Below are positions 1 to 11,154 of a stretch of DNA of 64,000 bases, one piece after another. Positions within the stretch are counted from its first letter, which is position 1. Every line of letters begins with the position of its first letter. A model generated the notes under the pieces. It was not told the origin of the DNA, made no database searches, and worked only from the letters and a program-made list of their open reading frames with translations. The stretch comes from Erodium maritimum (lineage: Eukaryota; Streptophyta; Magnoliopsida; Geraniales; Geraniaceae): NCBI GenBank assembly GCA_963921825.1, contig OY997592.1, positions 18,851,432-18,915,431 of the forward strand. The letters are read 5' to 3'. The position numbers and the translations under genes are program-made.

Positions 1-284
1 TTTAATAAAGTCCCTTCTCAACATGTATGATGCAAGTTTTATGAAATAAAAATTCGAGTTTTCTTCTGGGAAGAACTTATCACATTCAACCTTCTTGTGT
101 GCGAAGCCTTGAAGTTGTGTGTTCGACTTATCCCAGACTTTCCATAATCTGTGTGACGTCATTCAATCCACCATCTATCCTCCTAGTTACTTCGATTCTT
201 CAAAGAGTGTTGTACGGCCAGTTGAAGCAATCTCCATCATCGACTCCATCTTCATCCATTGGAACCTTAGAAAGTGTTGTACGA

Positions 285-752
285 CTAGTTAAGCTTCTCC
301 ATCCTACCACCACGCACCTGTATCAACTCGTACGCTAGCATTCGTACTGCGGCAATGCATTTCTGGTGCGTTGATAACCCCATTCGTCTCGCAACGTCCA
401 GCTTCTGCACAAAATAATCGTCATGAGCCGCTACCGCGGCCATAACCCTTAAAAATAATGGTCTGGACATGCAAAATCGACGCCTGAACAGTTTGGGCCC
501 ATAGGTCGGGTAGTCGACAAAATAATCCGCCATCAGTTGCTTGTGGCCTCCGACATGATTTCAGTGAATCTCTCGTCGGGAACCTTCCCCTCTTAGGAGC
601 CTTTCCCGCATTGTATCGATTCTGGGCATTGCTCTCTCTATCATTCTGTCGGCCCTCCACCGGATTCCTTCCTCCCGAACACGAAGTTCGGCTTCGTACT
701 CGCGTTCTGCGGCTTCGAACTTCTCCCTCAATTGAGCCTCTTCGTCGGACAT
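285..752 (-). pseudogene. PIF/Harbinger transposase, N-terminal part, nonsense-mutated
   Basis: In the family this DDE nuclease cuts and joins the element with a Myb-like partner. The ATG at 752 opens MSDEEAQLREKF, a charged helical start. The frame then meets a TGA at 561-563 and continues in the same frame with the conserved N-terminal block: DYFVDYPTYGPKLFRRRF, then a downstream LSTHQKCIAAVRMLAYE stretch. Plant homologues usually have Arg at the stop position, so a CGA to TGA change is likely. After LAYE the similarity is lost and a stop follows at 285. The catalytic DDE half is not recognisable, so this is a dead copy. The start is supported by a TATA box about 90 bases upstream and by the matching SDDE start of copy 2. 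Confidence 0.8.
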
Positions 753-840
753 TGCTTGTTTAAAATAAAATATACAAAATGGAGAGAAAATGTTGACAGA
801 ATTAGAGAGATTGTTGGTGTAGATTGGATGAAAGAGGGGT

Positions 841-850
841 GGTATTTATA
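841..850 (-). promoter_or_regulatory. TATA box of Harbinger transposase 1
   Basis: The minus strand reads TATAAATACC about 90 bases before the ATG at 752. Harbinger copy 2 has TATAAATA in the equivalent place (7818-7825). Confidence 0.5.
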
Positions 851-1101
851 GGTGTTTGAGAATTGATTTTTTTATTTAATTTTTATTACAAAAAAGAGTC
901 GTTGCAACTAGCCATTAAAGGTCGTTGCTGCCACGCGTCACCAACAGAGCCGAAGTAGACGGAGCCGCGGCGAGAGGCGCAGCCTCTCGCACCGCTCTCG
1001 CATGCCCCCTTACACGCCCCCTGCCCCCTCGAACCCCGAACCCCACCCCACCCTCCCCGCGCCCCGACCCCCCTTCCTCTCCATCTATGCACATGCTCTT
1101 A

Positions 1102-2040
1102 GAAGTAGTATAAATTGAAATTGGTTTACGTTAAATCACACTTTCACGAGGATAATTAATACTTGTATGCCTTCCCATCTTTGACTCACTTTATTTTTTA
1201 AATCACATTCATTTTGAATTAGCATATTCACTAATTATGTAATCGGTAATCTCTTTTTATTTGTTAAATTACTTATCCAACAAGTATGAAGTATCCTTGT
1301 ATGAATGAACTTGGCTATTTCGGTCGAAAGATGGAAGTAGAAATGAAAATGGGCGGAAGCAAGAAAAGATGAGTGTGAAGATGTCCATGTCCATTTATTC
1401 GAGTAAGTTGATAAAGTTGGAATATACAGGTCATTGTTCAACAACCAAGTTGGTTCGTACGTGAGCACTAAAAAGATTTGACTAGCCGAAAACATATACA
1501 TAGTCACAACGCACAAGGTTCGCCACAAAACTGCATCATTTTTCTACAATGTGATGATGATATTCTGTGCACTTTCGAAGACGCACCACCCATTTCGAAT
1601 ATATACGTCCCACTTTGGCTCTTGTGTGTGACGTGATCATTGTCTATCCATTACAGATATGCCACGTGCTTCCACCTCCTCATCCATCAAATCTATACCC
1701 TCTGTCACTATTACATATATGTATATGTTTTCATCTGTTTTATAGACTCCGTAACAGTAGTTTCCATGACCGTGTATGTCCACGCTTCTTCTTCATGTCC
1801 TCCTCAATCCTCATCCATTAGGATGGTAGGGTTGCTTGCGTCAGTATTTTTTGGCATTTGGTCATTTGGTAACCCTTTTATCACAACATCGGGCATATGG
1901 ATCCTCATTCTGCCTCTAAAAATTACAGTATTTTTTGGTTATATACAAGCAGTCTTACTTAATGATATTTTTTTGGCAAAAACCAATTGTATTTTTATTT
2001 ATCAGCAATACATATTGTAAAGCTCAATTTTTTTTTTCAA
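1102..2040. other. Unassigned AT-rich stretch
   Basis: The open frames here are short, overlap each other and show no recognisable domain. No terminal repeats, tRNA-like boxes or coding signal were found. Confidence 0.5.
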
Positions 2041-2760
2041 TTCTACATGACCCGGGAATAGACTCTCGCAACTTGAGAGCAAACCCTACCCCTAGTCGTC
2101 GTATCTCTGCGACTATGGTACTTTCTACCCCTGTCCATGATGGCGACGATCTCGCTGCATTGATCAGCTCTCCCTGCCGGCTTTGTCATGGCGTCTCCGG
2201 TGCAGACTTTTCCCTCGAAGCCTCCGTCGTCTCCTCTTGTGAATCCGCCTCTGAAGGTCCAGCGCGGGAGGACGTCGAAGCAACCTCTACATGGGATTCC
2301 TTCAGCGCCTCCTTCTCCTCCAGCACTACGACTTCCTTCTCTCTCTCCACCGCAAATGCTGGGGGAACCACGACGGGGAGGATCTCTGCGGCGACACTAG
2401 ATTACTTCCACCCCAAGCAACGACCCCGTCCCTCTCCCTCCGAACCCTAGATCGCTGAGTCCCCGAGCTTACCACGACCTTGCTCTGGTTCCTGTTTCAA
2501 GCGGCGCATTGCCTAGGGTTGCGTCTTCACCAGGGCCTCCGAAGTATCGGGATATCTCTCCGATCAGCCCTCGTCGCCGTTGAAGCCACCGGCGCGTCCT
2601 TCTCCATGGCCTCCGTCGTTGTCGCCGCCTCTAAAGTCGTCATCGTCGTCTCTGAAACCGCCTCGTCCCTGGCCTCCACCACCGCTACTTCATCGACCCT
2701 ACTCTCGATTACGGATCTGGCTAATCGAGTGAGTCTTTGTTGTTTTTTCTGACTTCGTCT
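2041..2760 (+). other. GC-rich, pyrimidine-rich block, probably LINE 5' UTR/ORF1 remnant
   Basis: Composition changes abruptly to GC- and C-rich. It begins with a palindromic motif, CTCTCGCAACTTGAGAGC, followed by the ATG at 2116. A similar motif (CTCTCGACCTGAGAGCC) opens the block at 9600. No frame stays open throughout and no RRM or zinc knuckle is visible. A LINE zf-RVT fragment on the same strand follows directly, so an internally deleted LINE is the best reading. The assignment is inference. Confidence 0.35.
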
Positions 2761-2799
2761 TTACAGGGTCAATGACGATAGGAATCCAGTGCTTTAGGG

Positions 2800-3060
2800 A
2801 CTGGCCCTGGGAGGGATCCCTATACGATGAGGAACCAGAAGAATTGGATCATTTATTTATTAGTTGTAGAGTGGCTTGGAACATTTGGATCTCTTGCTTA
2901 AATTGGTAGGGTTTATATACAACTTATTGTGAATCAATCAAAGACTGATTTTAGGCTTAGGAGCTTCTTCATCCTTTCAAGTTCAAAAAACATTGGGCTA
3001 TGCTGGCATCATTAATAATCTGGAGGGTGGTTGTGAAAGAACAAGGAACTTTTCAAATAT
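2800..3060 (+). pseudogene. LINE ORF2 zf-RVT tail fragment
   Basis: One frame gives EEPEELDHLFISCRVAWNIW, the distal His/Cys part of the zinc-binding domain that follows plant LINE reverse transcriptases (consensus E-x-x-x-HLF-x-x-C-x-x-A-x-x-x-W). It ends at a TAG. Downstream, shifted-frame traces (HWAMLASLIIWR) fit the LINE C-terminus. Neither RT nor endonuclease is present. Confidence 0.65.
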
Positions 3061-4119
3061 TAGCGTAAAAACGAGGTCGAGCAGAGCACAAACAGAGTTG
3101 GAATGAGCGAGAAGGCATAAAGTTCAAAATTTTAAAAAGTTGTATCAAAGGGGGACACATGGTGCGTTTAGAAAGGGCCATGTGTCGAGATAGTCGTAGT
3201 TGTATACAGTGTGTCGTGGCACACAAGTGTATCGTGCGCCAACGATTCTGGGCCCTAGATCTTGTTGACCTGCTACCTGGACCTGGTCAGTGAGTTGACT
3301 TAATTACTTGTTCTTGGTCCAACGGATGTAGAAGCCGGTCACACTGACCTATCATGCACCCGCTCGCAGCAGATCATATTCGTCTACAGCTCGTTACTCT
3401 GGTAGATAAGATCAGTTTTTCTCTATATTAGAATTTGAGAAAAAAAATAATTTCCAGCACATTTGTTTTCTTCTCTCTATTGTTCTTGTTTGTTCTTCGT
3501 TTTTTTGAGCAATTTCTACCATATGGGACCAAATTTTTGACGATCCAAGGAGGATTCAAGCTTCCATGAATCCTCCCACCATCTCCATTTTCATGTGTTG
3601 AAGCTTTAGAGAGTTGGAGAAGGTGGGTTTACAAGCTATAAGAATTTTTGGTTTAGATTTTAAACCCAATCTTGGTTCTAATATCTACCCTTCTCTAGAT
3701 TTGTTGTAAAACTAGGTTTTTTAGTATGTTTGTGTAGGATTTTGATTCCATGACCTTAGATTTGAATCATTTGTCATGTGTATTGTGTAAATATTGATTT
3801 CCTTTAAATTGATGCATGGATTCATGGTTAATTTGACGTTGGTGGTGTTAGTTGAATGATTTTGATTTTTTTGAGCTTAATTAGTATCTAATTGCTTGTA
3901 TGAGTATTTATCTATACTTAAGTCACTCGATGTTTATTCAGATGATTGTCTTACTTTCTGAAAGTGAATGCCTGTGTCCCTTGGTTTTAGCGAGAATAAT
4001 AATGATACGTCTATTCTTTGTAAGATCGACCGGTACTTAACTGTCAAATATATTGCTTTATTACCGAGTAATATGGACGACAAAAAGGGATTTGCCCATA
4101 GTCATCCCCACTCATCACT
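3061..4119. other. Unassigned repeat-like stretch
   Basis: No gene is recognised. The stretch is AT-rich with T-rich tracts, and LTR-like composition is possible, but I found no paired termini, primer-binding site or coding domain. Confidence 0.4.
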
Positions 4120-4440
4120 TGCTTTGCAGACCCAAACATCTTGGTCGCCTTGGCGTCAAATGCCTTCATATCATGAATAAAGATCTTCTTGCTAAGTGGT
4201 AGTGAAGATTTACCTTAGAATCGTCATCCTCACGGAAGAAAGTCTTTTTTGCTCCAAACTTGGTCGGCAAGAAACTGATTGGGATCTGTCCTCCCAATGT
4301 ATTACTCAAGGGAAGAGTTTCTTCACTCATCTACCCCCTCTACTATTAGACATAAGATTCAGTTCATTCTTTGGGTTCTCTGGGTAATCTTGGTCCTTGG
4401 GAAATGACCAAAAAAATTATTTTATGGAATGATCTCTAGC
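4120..4440 (+). pseudogene. LINE ORF2 fragment, region after RT
   Basis: The frame over 4131-4199 gives KHLGRLGVKCLHIMNKDLLAKW, matching the LINE block GGLG(V)..L..MN.ALL.KW that lies between RT palm/thumb and the zinc-binding domain. Two stops follow the KW. This is a decayed piece, one of several LINE tails lying head-to-tail on the + strand. Confidence 0.6.
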
Positions 4441-4444
4441 TTGG

Positions 4445-4890
4445 AAGATCTGACTAAAACTCTATTTCAGAAGACTATATTTATTAAGTGTACAAAAACC
4501 AAAAAAGGTATGCTAGTTCTTGGAAGATGGAACTTAGTTTCTTAAGTTTAGAAAGAAATTATGAGGCTGTGAACGTGGAGATTTCAAAGCCTTAAATCTA
4601 CTTTTCAATGAGATCAATATTTCTAACAAAGATGACAAATTGTCTTAGGTTGTAGACTTCAAAGGCTTCAATATTTTAAAATGTATCAATTGCTTGATGA
4701 CCAAGGAAACCAAGATTATCTTTGGAATAAATACTTGTGGTTTCATTCTCTCTCTCCTAAGACCTTTTCTTTCATCTCGCTTTGTTATCACCAAGCAATT
4801 CCAACAACATTCTTTTTGCAAAATAGAGGTCTCCAACTTTCTCTACCTGAATTGTTGTGTACCTTCTGTAACATGGACTTTGAGTAATCA
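4445..4890 (+). pseudogene. LINE ORF2 zf-RVT fragment
   Basis: Around 4640-4700 a frame resembles D-x-L-x-W-x-x-D-x-K-G-F. It is followed near 4785-4880 by AIPTTFFLQNRGLQL...LCTFCNMDFE, the CxxC-bearing start of the plant RT zinc-binding domain. Stops and frame changes show decay. It abuts another LINE copy at about 4900, so two insertions or a rearrangement meet here. Confidence 0.6.
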
Positions 4891-4904
4891 ACTCTTCTCC
4901 TTGG

Positions 4905-6031
4905 TTTGAGAAGGTTGGAGGAAATGAATATGGCTCTTCTGGCCAAGTGGTGGTGGCATTTTGCCACATTTAATAATTCTTTGTGAAAAGAGTTGATCTG
5001 TATCAAAATGAGGTGGTCAGTTGAGGATTGAGATCTTACTCGATTGGATAGGACCAATAATTGTTACTTGTTCAATCATATACTTAGTCTTGCCACTGAT
5101 CCTATTTTCTGTAATTTGTTTGGAAACTAGGGGACTAGGTGGAAGGTTGGTCGTGGAGCTTGTGTGTCCTTTTGGGATGGTGTTTGGATAGGGGAGGCAT
5201 CACTTCGAGAAGCTTTCCGGTAGCTTTTTCTTTGAGCATTAATAGGAAAGGAAAAGTGGCTGATTTTTGGAATGGTGATGGGTGGTCGGTGGAGTTCAGA
5301 TGGGCGGGTCGGGATTGGGATAGTCCCACGTTGAGGCTTTTGAGGAGGTCTTGTCTCAGCATGTTCTTTACCCAGATTTGGATGACAGTTTGATATGGAG
5401 GAAGCATCGATCGGGTTTCTCGGTTTCCACTGTGTATTCTTTGCTTATGGAAAAGGGGAATGCGCTCCCGCAGCCATGGGCTTCGATGTTGTGGGTTAGT
5501 GGTATACCGCCCAAGCATTGTGTCCTTTCTTGGTTGGCGGCGCAGAGAGCCCTCCCTACTACGATCTTTCTTGAACCTCGGGGATTACCTATCACTATTA
5601 ATCAAATGTTTTGTTCTTTGTGTAACACAGGCATGGAAACATCTGATCATTTAATGCTGCATTGTGAGGTCTCTTGGTGAATTTGGGGTTTGATGGCCTC
5701 TTGTTGGGGAGTTGTGTAGGTGATATCTAGGACGTTTGGTGAATCCATTTTTGTGTGAAAAAGTATAAGGTCTAATCATTGGTGGAAAGCGTGTATTAGA
5801 GTATGTTACTTGGTTGTGTGGCATATTTGGCTTCTTTGTAATGGTGTGGTGTTCAATGAGGTGATGGGTTGCTGTGATGTTGTATTTGGGAAAATACATA
5901 ATCATTCATTTTGTACATTGTGGCAAGCTGGTTCTCTAAGAGCTTATGTCACTTATGGTGATTGGCAACACCGTCCTAGGTGGTGCATTCGACCCAGGAA
6001 GCGGGGAAGGAGGACGGCGTTCCGAGGGTGA
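4905..6031 (+). pseudogene. LINE ORF2 C-terminal region (post-RT, zf-RVT, tail)
   Basis: In order: RRLEEMNMALLAKWWWHF (post-RT block) near 4910-4970; GRGACVSFWDGVWIG near 5150-5195 (the G..ISFW.D.W motif); DSLIWRKHRSGFSVSTVYSLL near 5390-5450; then ALPTTIFLEPRGL...CSLCNTGMETSDHLMLHC near 5550-5665, a complete zinc-binding signature. A tail with VWHIWLLCNGVVFN follows at 5815-5855. Several frameshifts and stops separate the blocks. The 3' region runs to an A-rich end with AATAAAATTTTATGAGC near 6409-6460. Neither endonuclease nor RT palm is present, so the copy is 5'-truncated. Confidence 0.75.
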
Positions 6032-6589
6032 TGTTGTTTAGACCTGTTTTGGTCTTTTGGTCCGTTGAGTGCCTGTTCAGAAGTTAGCCCATGTAACGCG
6101 TGTTCCCATCAGGATAAGATGAGTACTATCCGGGGAACCAATGGGGCCGATCTCGTTGGAGAGCGGAGGGGCACGAGTTACTTAGTTCCTTTGGGACCAG
6201 AGGATTCACCAGATTCACCCCGACGTACCGTTCACTGGTTTGGGTGGGACGCCTAGTTTTCTATCTCTTGAGTCACTGTTCTTTGGCCTGTTTCGTTTTG
6301 TTGTTTTTGGTTAGCTCTTTTTCGGGGTTTGTTCCCGCATCTCCAGATGAAAGCTTTTTGTTATGGTTTTGTTCAGGGTTGATCCTCCTTGGATCTTTCT
6401 TTTTTTTAATAAAATTTTATGAGCTTATCCATAAAAACTCTTCTCCTCCTACATTGTAAAAAAAAACTTTCCATGTTTGGTCTCATGTTTTTTTATGGTA
6501 GGGAAATTGTTGAGCTATCCCAGGTAACTTCAGAGATCTTATCACTTCCTAGAGATCCCTCATCCCTTGCAAGTCTAAGAATCAGTAGA

Positions 6590-6860
6590 GCATTGTGATT
6601 TTTAATTCTATCTGGTTTATTTGGCTCACTAGAAATAACATCATTTTCAACCATACTTCTTCATCTGCTCTGGAAATCGTGTCCAAGATTCAGAGCTTCA
6701 CTTACTACATAGAATGGACTTTTCCCCCCGAGGTCGCTCCTTCCTTTTTGTATCTTGGATTCACTAACCTTCTGATTGTATCAGATCAAGTAAATATCCT
6801 CCCATATCTATCCGTATGTTGTGGCTTGGTCTTGATAATCAAAACGAATGGATTTCGTTA
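6590..6860 (+). pseudogene. LINE ORF2 extreme C-terminal fragment
   Basis: The frame from 6595 reads MIFNSIWFIWLTRNNIIFNH, the W.IW..RN..IF motif found after the zinc-binding domain in plant LINEs. It starts right after the A-rich end of the previous LINE copy, consistent with one LINE inserted beside another. The remainder has no domain. Confidence 0.5.
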
Positions 6861-7512
6861 GTCTGTGTAAAAACACGATAGTTCACAGTTTGGAAATGTC
6901 ATCAAAGGTCAGTTGCAATGAGGAAGGTGGAAATGAAGGTGAAAATGGGTTAGGAAACAGGGTTTCACCTAATGACCAATTTCTACGAGAGGAAGGTAGT
7001 ACTTCTGAAAATAAATAGTACAATATTGCCCTTTCTCTAGAAGTGAAAGTTGAAAAGACCATGCCCAAGCCCAAACGATGATATCGACCCGCGTGTAGGT
7101 TCTCTCCATTTCACATTAGTGATGATATCTAATTTTCAATCTTATAAAGACATGTGAAACGTTACATATGAGCAAACGAGGGTTTGCATTAAATGTCATA
7201 AACGCACTTCATTAATTTCATTTTTTCCTTAACTTTGTGTGTTATTATCTCATTCAATATTTAATGGATTTTCGTAAACCTACATCTTATGTCTAAGTAC
7301 ATAATGATGTCAACATAACGAATATATATGTTGTCGGAATAGATAACTGAAACAAAAAAGGATGAATGTCGGGTAATTAGTTGTCCAACAAAATTCAAAC
7401 GGATAAGTAGATCTCAAAATATTAATAGAAAAAATCTTGACCTCATATAGCATACATGGCCGTAGTAGGGATTATAATAATTATTTCTCTGTCCGACCAA
7501 ATTCTTTTGGGC
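6861..7512. other. Unassigned AT-rich stretch
   Basis: No gene, paired repeat or RNA gene was recognised. Confidence 0.45.
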
Positions 7513-7817
7513 TTAGAGCACATACAACGCGCCAAACTGAGACGCGAACCGCGACTCGCGATTTAATGGTTCGTGGTCGTGGGTCGCGCGCTATGGAGCG
7601 CATTTTCCGCTGCCACGAACCGCTGAATTGCAGGTTGGGGTCGCGACGCGTGACTCGCGACCCAGTCTTGCGGTTCGATGGGTCATTGGTCGCAGGTCGC
7701 GTGCCAGCAAATAAGGCGGTGACACGTGGCTAAGCCGAGAAAAAAAAATCCTATCGTTGCCAACGATCAGTAACTATAACTTTTTTTTTAAAATACAAAA
7801 TATTTACAAATTATATC

Positions 7818-7825
7818 TATAAATA
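7818..7825 (+). promoter_or_regulatory. TATA box of Harbinger transposase 2
   Basis: TATAAATA lies 90 bases before the GTG that replaces the start codon, the same arrangement as in Harbinger copy 1. Confidence 0.5.
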
Positions 7826-7914
7826 CAGCACCCTCATTCTCCAATAGCACCAACAATATTTTCTCAACTTTCTCTCTCAAAAGCAAAATTTTCTCTAGTA
7901 AATTCCGATACAAA

Positions 7915-9243
7915 GTGTCTGATGATGAGTGTCCATCGTATGAGTGGTTGGAAGCCCAAATGTGTGTAGTGGTAGAACGACTCCGGCGAAGGGTTGAGAG
8001 AGGCATAAAGAGAGAAATTTCAAAGATCAACGCACTGAGGCAGAGGATCTAACGTAAGAAACCTTCCCAGCGAGAGATTAATAGAGGTCATCTCCAAGCC
8101 CATGACCGCCTAATGAATGATTATTTTTCTGGTCAGCCCACACATGGGACTGATATGTTTAGGCGTCGATTTCGTATGTGCAAACCACTTTTCCAACGGG
8201 TGATGGACAAGGTAGCGGAGCATGAAAATTACTTCGTTTAGAAGTCGGACGCTTGGGGTTATAAACACCCAAAAAATGCACCGTCGCGATACAGATTCTT
8301 GCGTATGGGTGCTCGGCCGATTATTGGAAGAATCCTTATGAATCGCGATAAGTACCATACTCGAATTTGTTCACCACTTTTGCAAGGCCGTTATTGAGGT
8401 ATTCGAGGCTGAGTATAAGCGTACACCAACACCGAAGGATTTAACCTGATTACTCGTATCGAGGTACAACCGAGGTTTCCCCTTCATGGTTGAGAGTCTT
8501 GACTGTATATGTTGGGAGTGGAAGAATTTCCCAACCGTATGGAAAAGAGCCTATAGCTGGGGAGATTACCACGGGGATTCCACTGTTATGTTGGAAGCTG
8601 TAGCTTCTCGTGATTTATGGATTTGGCATTCCTTTTTTGGGATGGTTGGCTCGAACAACGATATCAATGTCTTCAATAACAATCACTTATTCGACGATTC
8701 TTTTCATGGTCGTGAGCTTGTCGTGGAATATGAGCTCAACGATCATCGTTTTGACCGACCTTATTATTTAGTGGACACTATTTACCCATCATGGAGTCGG
8801 TTCGTGAAGTCTATTCGTGATCCATATACTCGCAAATAGAATGTGTTTAGTGAAGTTCAAGAAGGTTTTCGGAAAGATATTGAACGGGGTTTTGGAGTCC
8901 TCTAAGCACGGTGGCACATCATTTCCCGTCCCGCTCGTGTTTGGAGCAAGTATACTTTGGCTGATATCATGCACACTTGTATCATTCTACACAATATGAT
9001 TGTAGAAGATGAACGCGACTGGTACGATGTAGGAGATGACGAGTTGTTGTACGACCCCCCTTCCAGAAATTCCAGGTTGGACACCACCGGACGATGGCAC
9101 CAAGGAGGCCTCTGGCCCATCGACAATGCTTGGCCGCTCAACTCAGTGTCACAAATGATTTGACCCACCGACAACTACAAGATGAATTTATTGAGGACAT
9201 ATGAGTTTGGTTTGGAGCGCATTACCATTCCGACGATGAGTAA
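7915..9243 (+). pseudogene. PIF/Harbinger transposase, near full length, multiply disabled
   Basis: The frame begins GTG TCT GAT GAT GAG where copy 1 has ATG TCC GAC GAA GAG, so the start codon looks lost. Then come MNDYFSGQPTHGTDMFRRRF (8113 on), GARPIIGRI, LDCICWEWKNFPTVWK (first catalytic Asp, near 8500), DLWIWHSFFGMVGSNNDINV (second Asp, near 8660), YYLVDTIYPSW, FRKDIERGFG (Glu region, near 8865), and DIMHTCIILHNMIVEDERD (8966 on). Disabling changes include TAA near 8044, TAG near 8250, frame changes between 8260 and 8486, TAG at 8837-8839, TAA near 8903, a frameshift near 9140, and a TGA at a conserved Trp near 9212. The family role is DDE cut-and-paste transposition into TTA/TAA. Confidence 0.88.
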
Positions 9244-9463
9244 GAAATCTTTTTATATGCAACACTTGTGTACTTGATGGTATTATTCAGAGGTTATAAA
9301 ATTATAAGTTTCAATTTTTATTTATTTATTTTATTACCAATTAATTTTGTCTAATTTATTTTAAGTTTATATAACATTTATCGTTTTATTAAATAATTTA
9401 ATAAAATACGAATCTATATTAGGCGCGGATTTGTAAGACGATCGAGCCATTAGGTATGGTGTC

Positions 9464-11066
9464 TAGTTCAGACACAAAGACATCATGAACATTGCATTCA
9501 CACACTTCAAATTCTTCTATGTAAATGTTTTAGTCTACCACTATATAAAATTGCGAGAGATCTCAATCTTTTAATAGGCATCAAATTAATAGTAGTAAAA
9601 ACTCTCTCGACCTGAGAGCCTACCTTAGCCTTAAAAACTCTCCAAGCCCAACTATGGAGCTCCCGTTTGTTGCTGTTGTTATTGCGCAGTCTGGGCCTGT
9701 CGGATTCGCCGTCCCTGTGTTTTCCTTCCCCATCCAATTGACCTCGCAAACAGCGCCTGGTGCGGGGTTTAACTACGGGTGGGAATGACTGGCTTTTCCA
9801 CAGCCCTCGCCGCATCTCTCTTCCTGCCCCTCTTGTGCAATTGGTGATGCCTACCCCGATTGTCATACCTTCTCAGTCAGATTCGTCTGGAATCCCTCCT
9901 CTGCATGATCTGCAGTTCCTACCAAATCCACCATCTTCTCTCCCACATACCTCACCCTTGCCTCCTCTATCGGCGACTTCCAAGACCCGGGGTCCGGATC
10001 CGCTGGGATCGCCGTGGTTTTCTGCTCCGCGAGGATCACCCACCAACCCCCAGGTGCTATCTCGATGACTTCCCCTCCAAGTTACCAGTGCTCTCCTCGG
10101 GGGCCGAACCCTAGCATGCCTTTCAAGGCTCACCGTCACCAAGACCTCGGTCTGGTGCCTAGGGCGCTTGCCGCCCGAGCTAGGGTTCCACCGCCGCCAA
10201 TATCGTTGTGGCGTCATACTCCGCATCTGCTACCTGGGGTGGGTGCTGCAAGGGCTAGGGCTCGGTTCTCGCCAAGAACCCCAGGAGTGGGTACAACGGT
10301 GGAGGTGACGGAGTGCACAACATACACTAGGTTCACGAGGGTTAGGACTCATCGCCAATATCTTATTCATGACCGGTATGGGGAGCGAAATATCATGATT
10401 GAGACCTCTTCCATGACTGCTCGTCGTAGTTGGACTTGGTAGCGGACAAGGGTGTGGGTTCTCCCTGATGGGGTTAATCCCGCCCCTACCCATAAGAGAG
10501 ATGGCTTCCGGGTCTCAGTGGTGCGGCCGCGACCCCATGGGGCATCTGGTGGAGGGGGAGTTGCCCTACACGGGGAATTGGGGGTACTGACCCGGTCCTA
10601 CTGACAATGGACACGTTACCTATTGCGGGATCACTTCGGGGGAGGGGACCTGGCGTAACAATGGACCCGATACCTAACCAGGGTCCCTGTACTCCGTCGG
10701 AAAAGCCAGGCACATGTGGGTGGTCCAGCCCCCACACCCCGACTTTTGTACACACGAAGACCCGGTGGCCGCCCGGTGGGAACAAGCTCTCTACTGAGTC
10801 CACCAATGATCCCTTGTCCCTAGGAAGCGTTGGGATGGGCGGCGGAGGAGCTGTTGAAGTACAAGCGACCCGGGTTGGGGGATGAGCAGCTATTGGAGAG
10901 AAAGAAGCCCCGCTGGGGGGGGGTGTGAGGCTATGCCTAAGCATCAAGGATTAACCTTGTGAGGGGTCCCTAGTCGATGCTTTTCCTCCCACCTTTACCA
11001 TTAGGTCTCTGATCTCCGGTACCCCGTTCCCCCCACCCGTATTCTGTCCTTTCCCATAGGGCGCCA
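9464..11066 (+). other. GC-rich LINE ORF1-like block, decayed
   Basis: From about 9600 the sequence starts with CTCTCGACCTGAGAGCC, close to the motif opening the 2041-2760 block. An ATG at 9655 opens MELPFVAVVIAQSG before a stop. Further frames (10014-10442, 10486-10947) are proline/arginine-rich and contradictory between strands. No RRM, zinc knuckle or RT is recognised. The best reading is the 5' UTR/ORF1 part of a LINE. Confidence is limited because no diagnostic domain is seen. Confidence 0.35.
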
Positions 11067-11154
11067 ATTATTAAGTGTTCTTGCCCTGTTCTTCGGACGG
11101 TTCTACTGTGAAAAGAATAGCGAACATTATTAAGTGTTCTTGCCCTGTTCTTCG
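11067..11154. repeat. 29-bp direct repeat pair
   Basis: The unit beginning ATTATTAAGTGTTCTTGCCC occurs identically at 11067-11095 and 11126-11154 with a 30-base spacer. This could be a small tandem duplication or a footprint of an excised or slipped insertion. Confidence 0.85.

Larger units (their letters stand above)
1..1098 (-). mobile_element. PIF/Harbinger DNA transposon 1, cut by the window start
   Basis: The element reads on the minus strand. Its 5' terminus lies at 1081-1098, where the reverse complement begins GAGCATGTGCATAG. It is flanked by TTA at 1099-1101, the three-base target expected of PIF/Harbinger. The second Harbinger copy in this window starts similarly (TTA then GAGCACATAC). 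It holds a broken transposase gene. From 1 to 284 the rest of the gene cannot be followed; there an imperfect unit starting near 204 recurs near 271. The other terminus is outside the window. The block at 950-1080 is very GC- and C-rich. Confidence 0.6.
7516..9463 (+). mobile_element. PIF/Harbinger DNA transposon 2
   Basis: The left end is clear: TTA (7513-7515) then GAGCACATACAAC. The right end is approximate. The reverse complement from 9463 reads GACACCATACCTAATGG, a degenerate match to the left terminus, but the flanking TAG is not a perfect TTA duplication. The roughly 1.95-kb length is short for an autonomous Harbinger; only the transposase is present and no Myb-like partner gene is seen. 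The left subterminal region (7520-7730) is rich in GCGACTCGCGA-type palindromes. Confidence 0.6.

Noticed and set aside
1640..2450. Overlapping frames of 126 and 171 aa
   Set aside because: Low-complexity Ser/Thr-rich translations with overlapping alternatives in other frames; no recognisable domain or gene structure.
10014..10947. Proline/arginine-rich frames (142 and 153 aa) on both strands as genes
   Set aside because: They overlap in opposite directions in GC-rich sequence and neither shows a domain.
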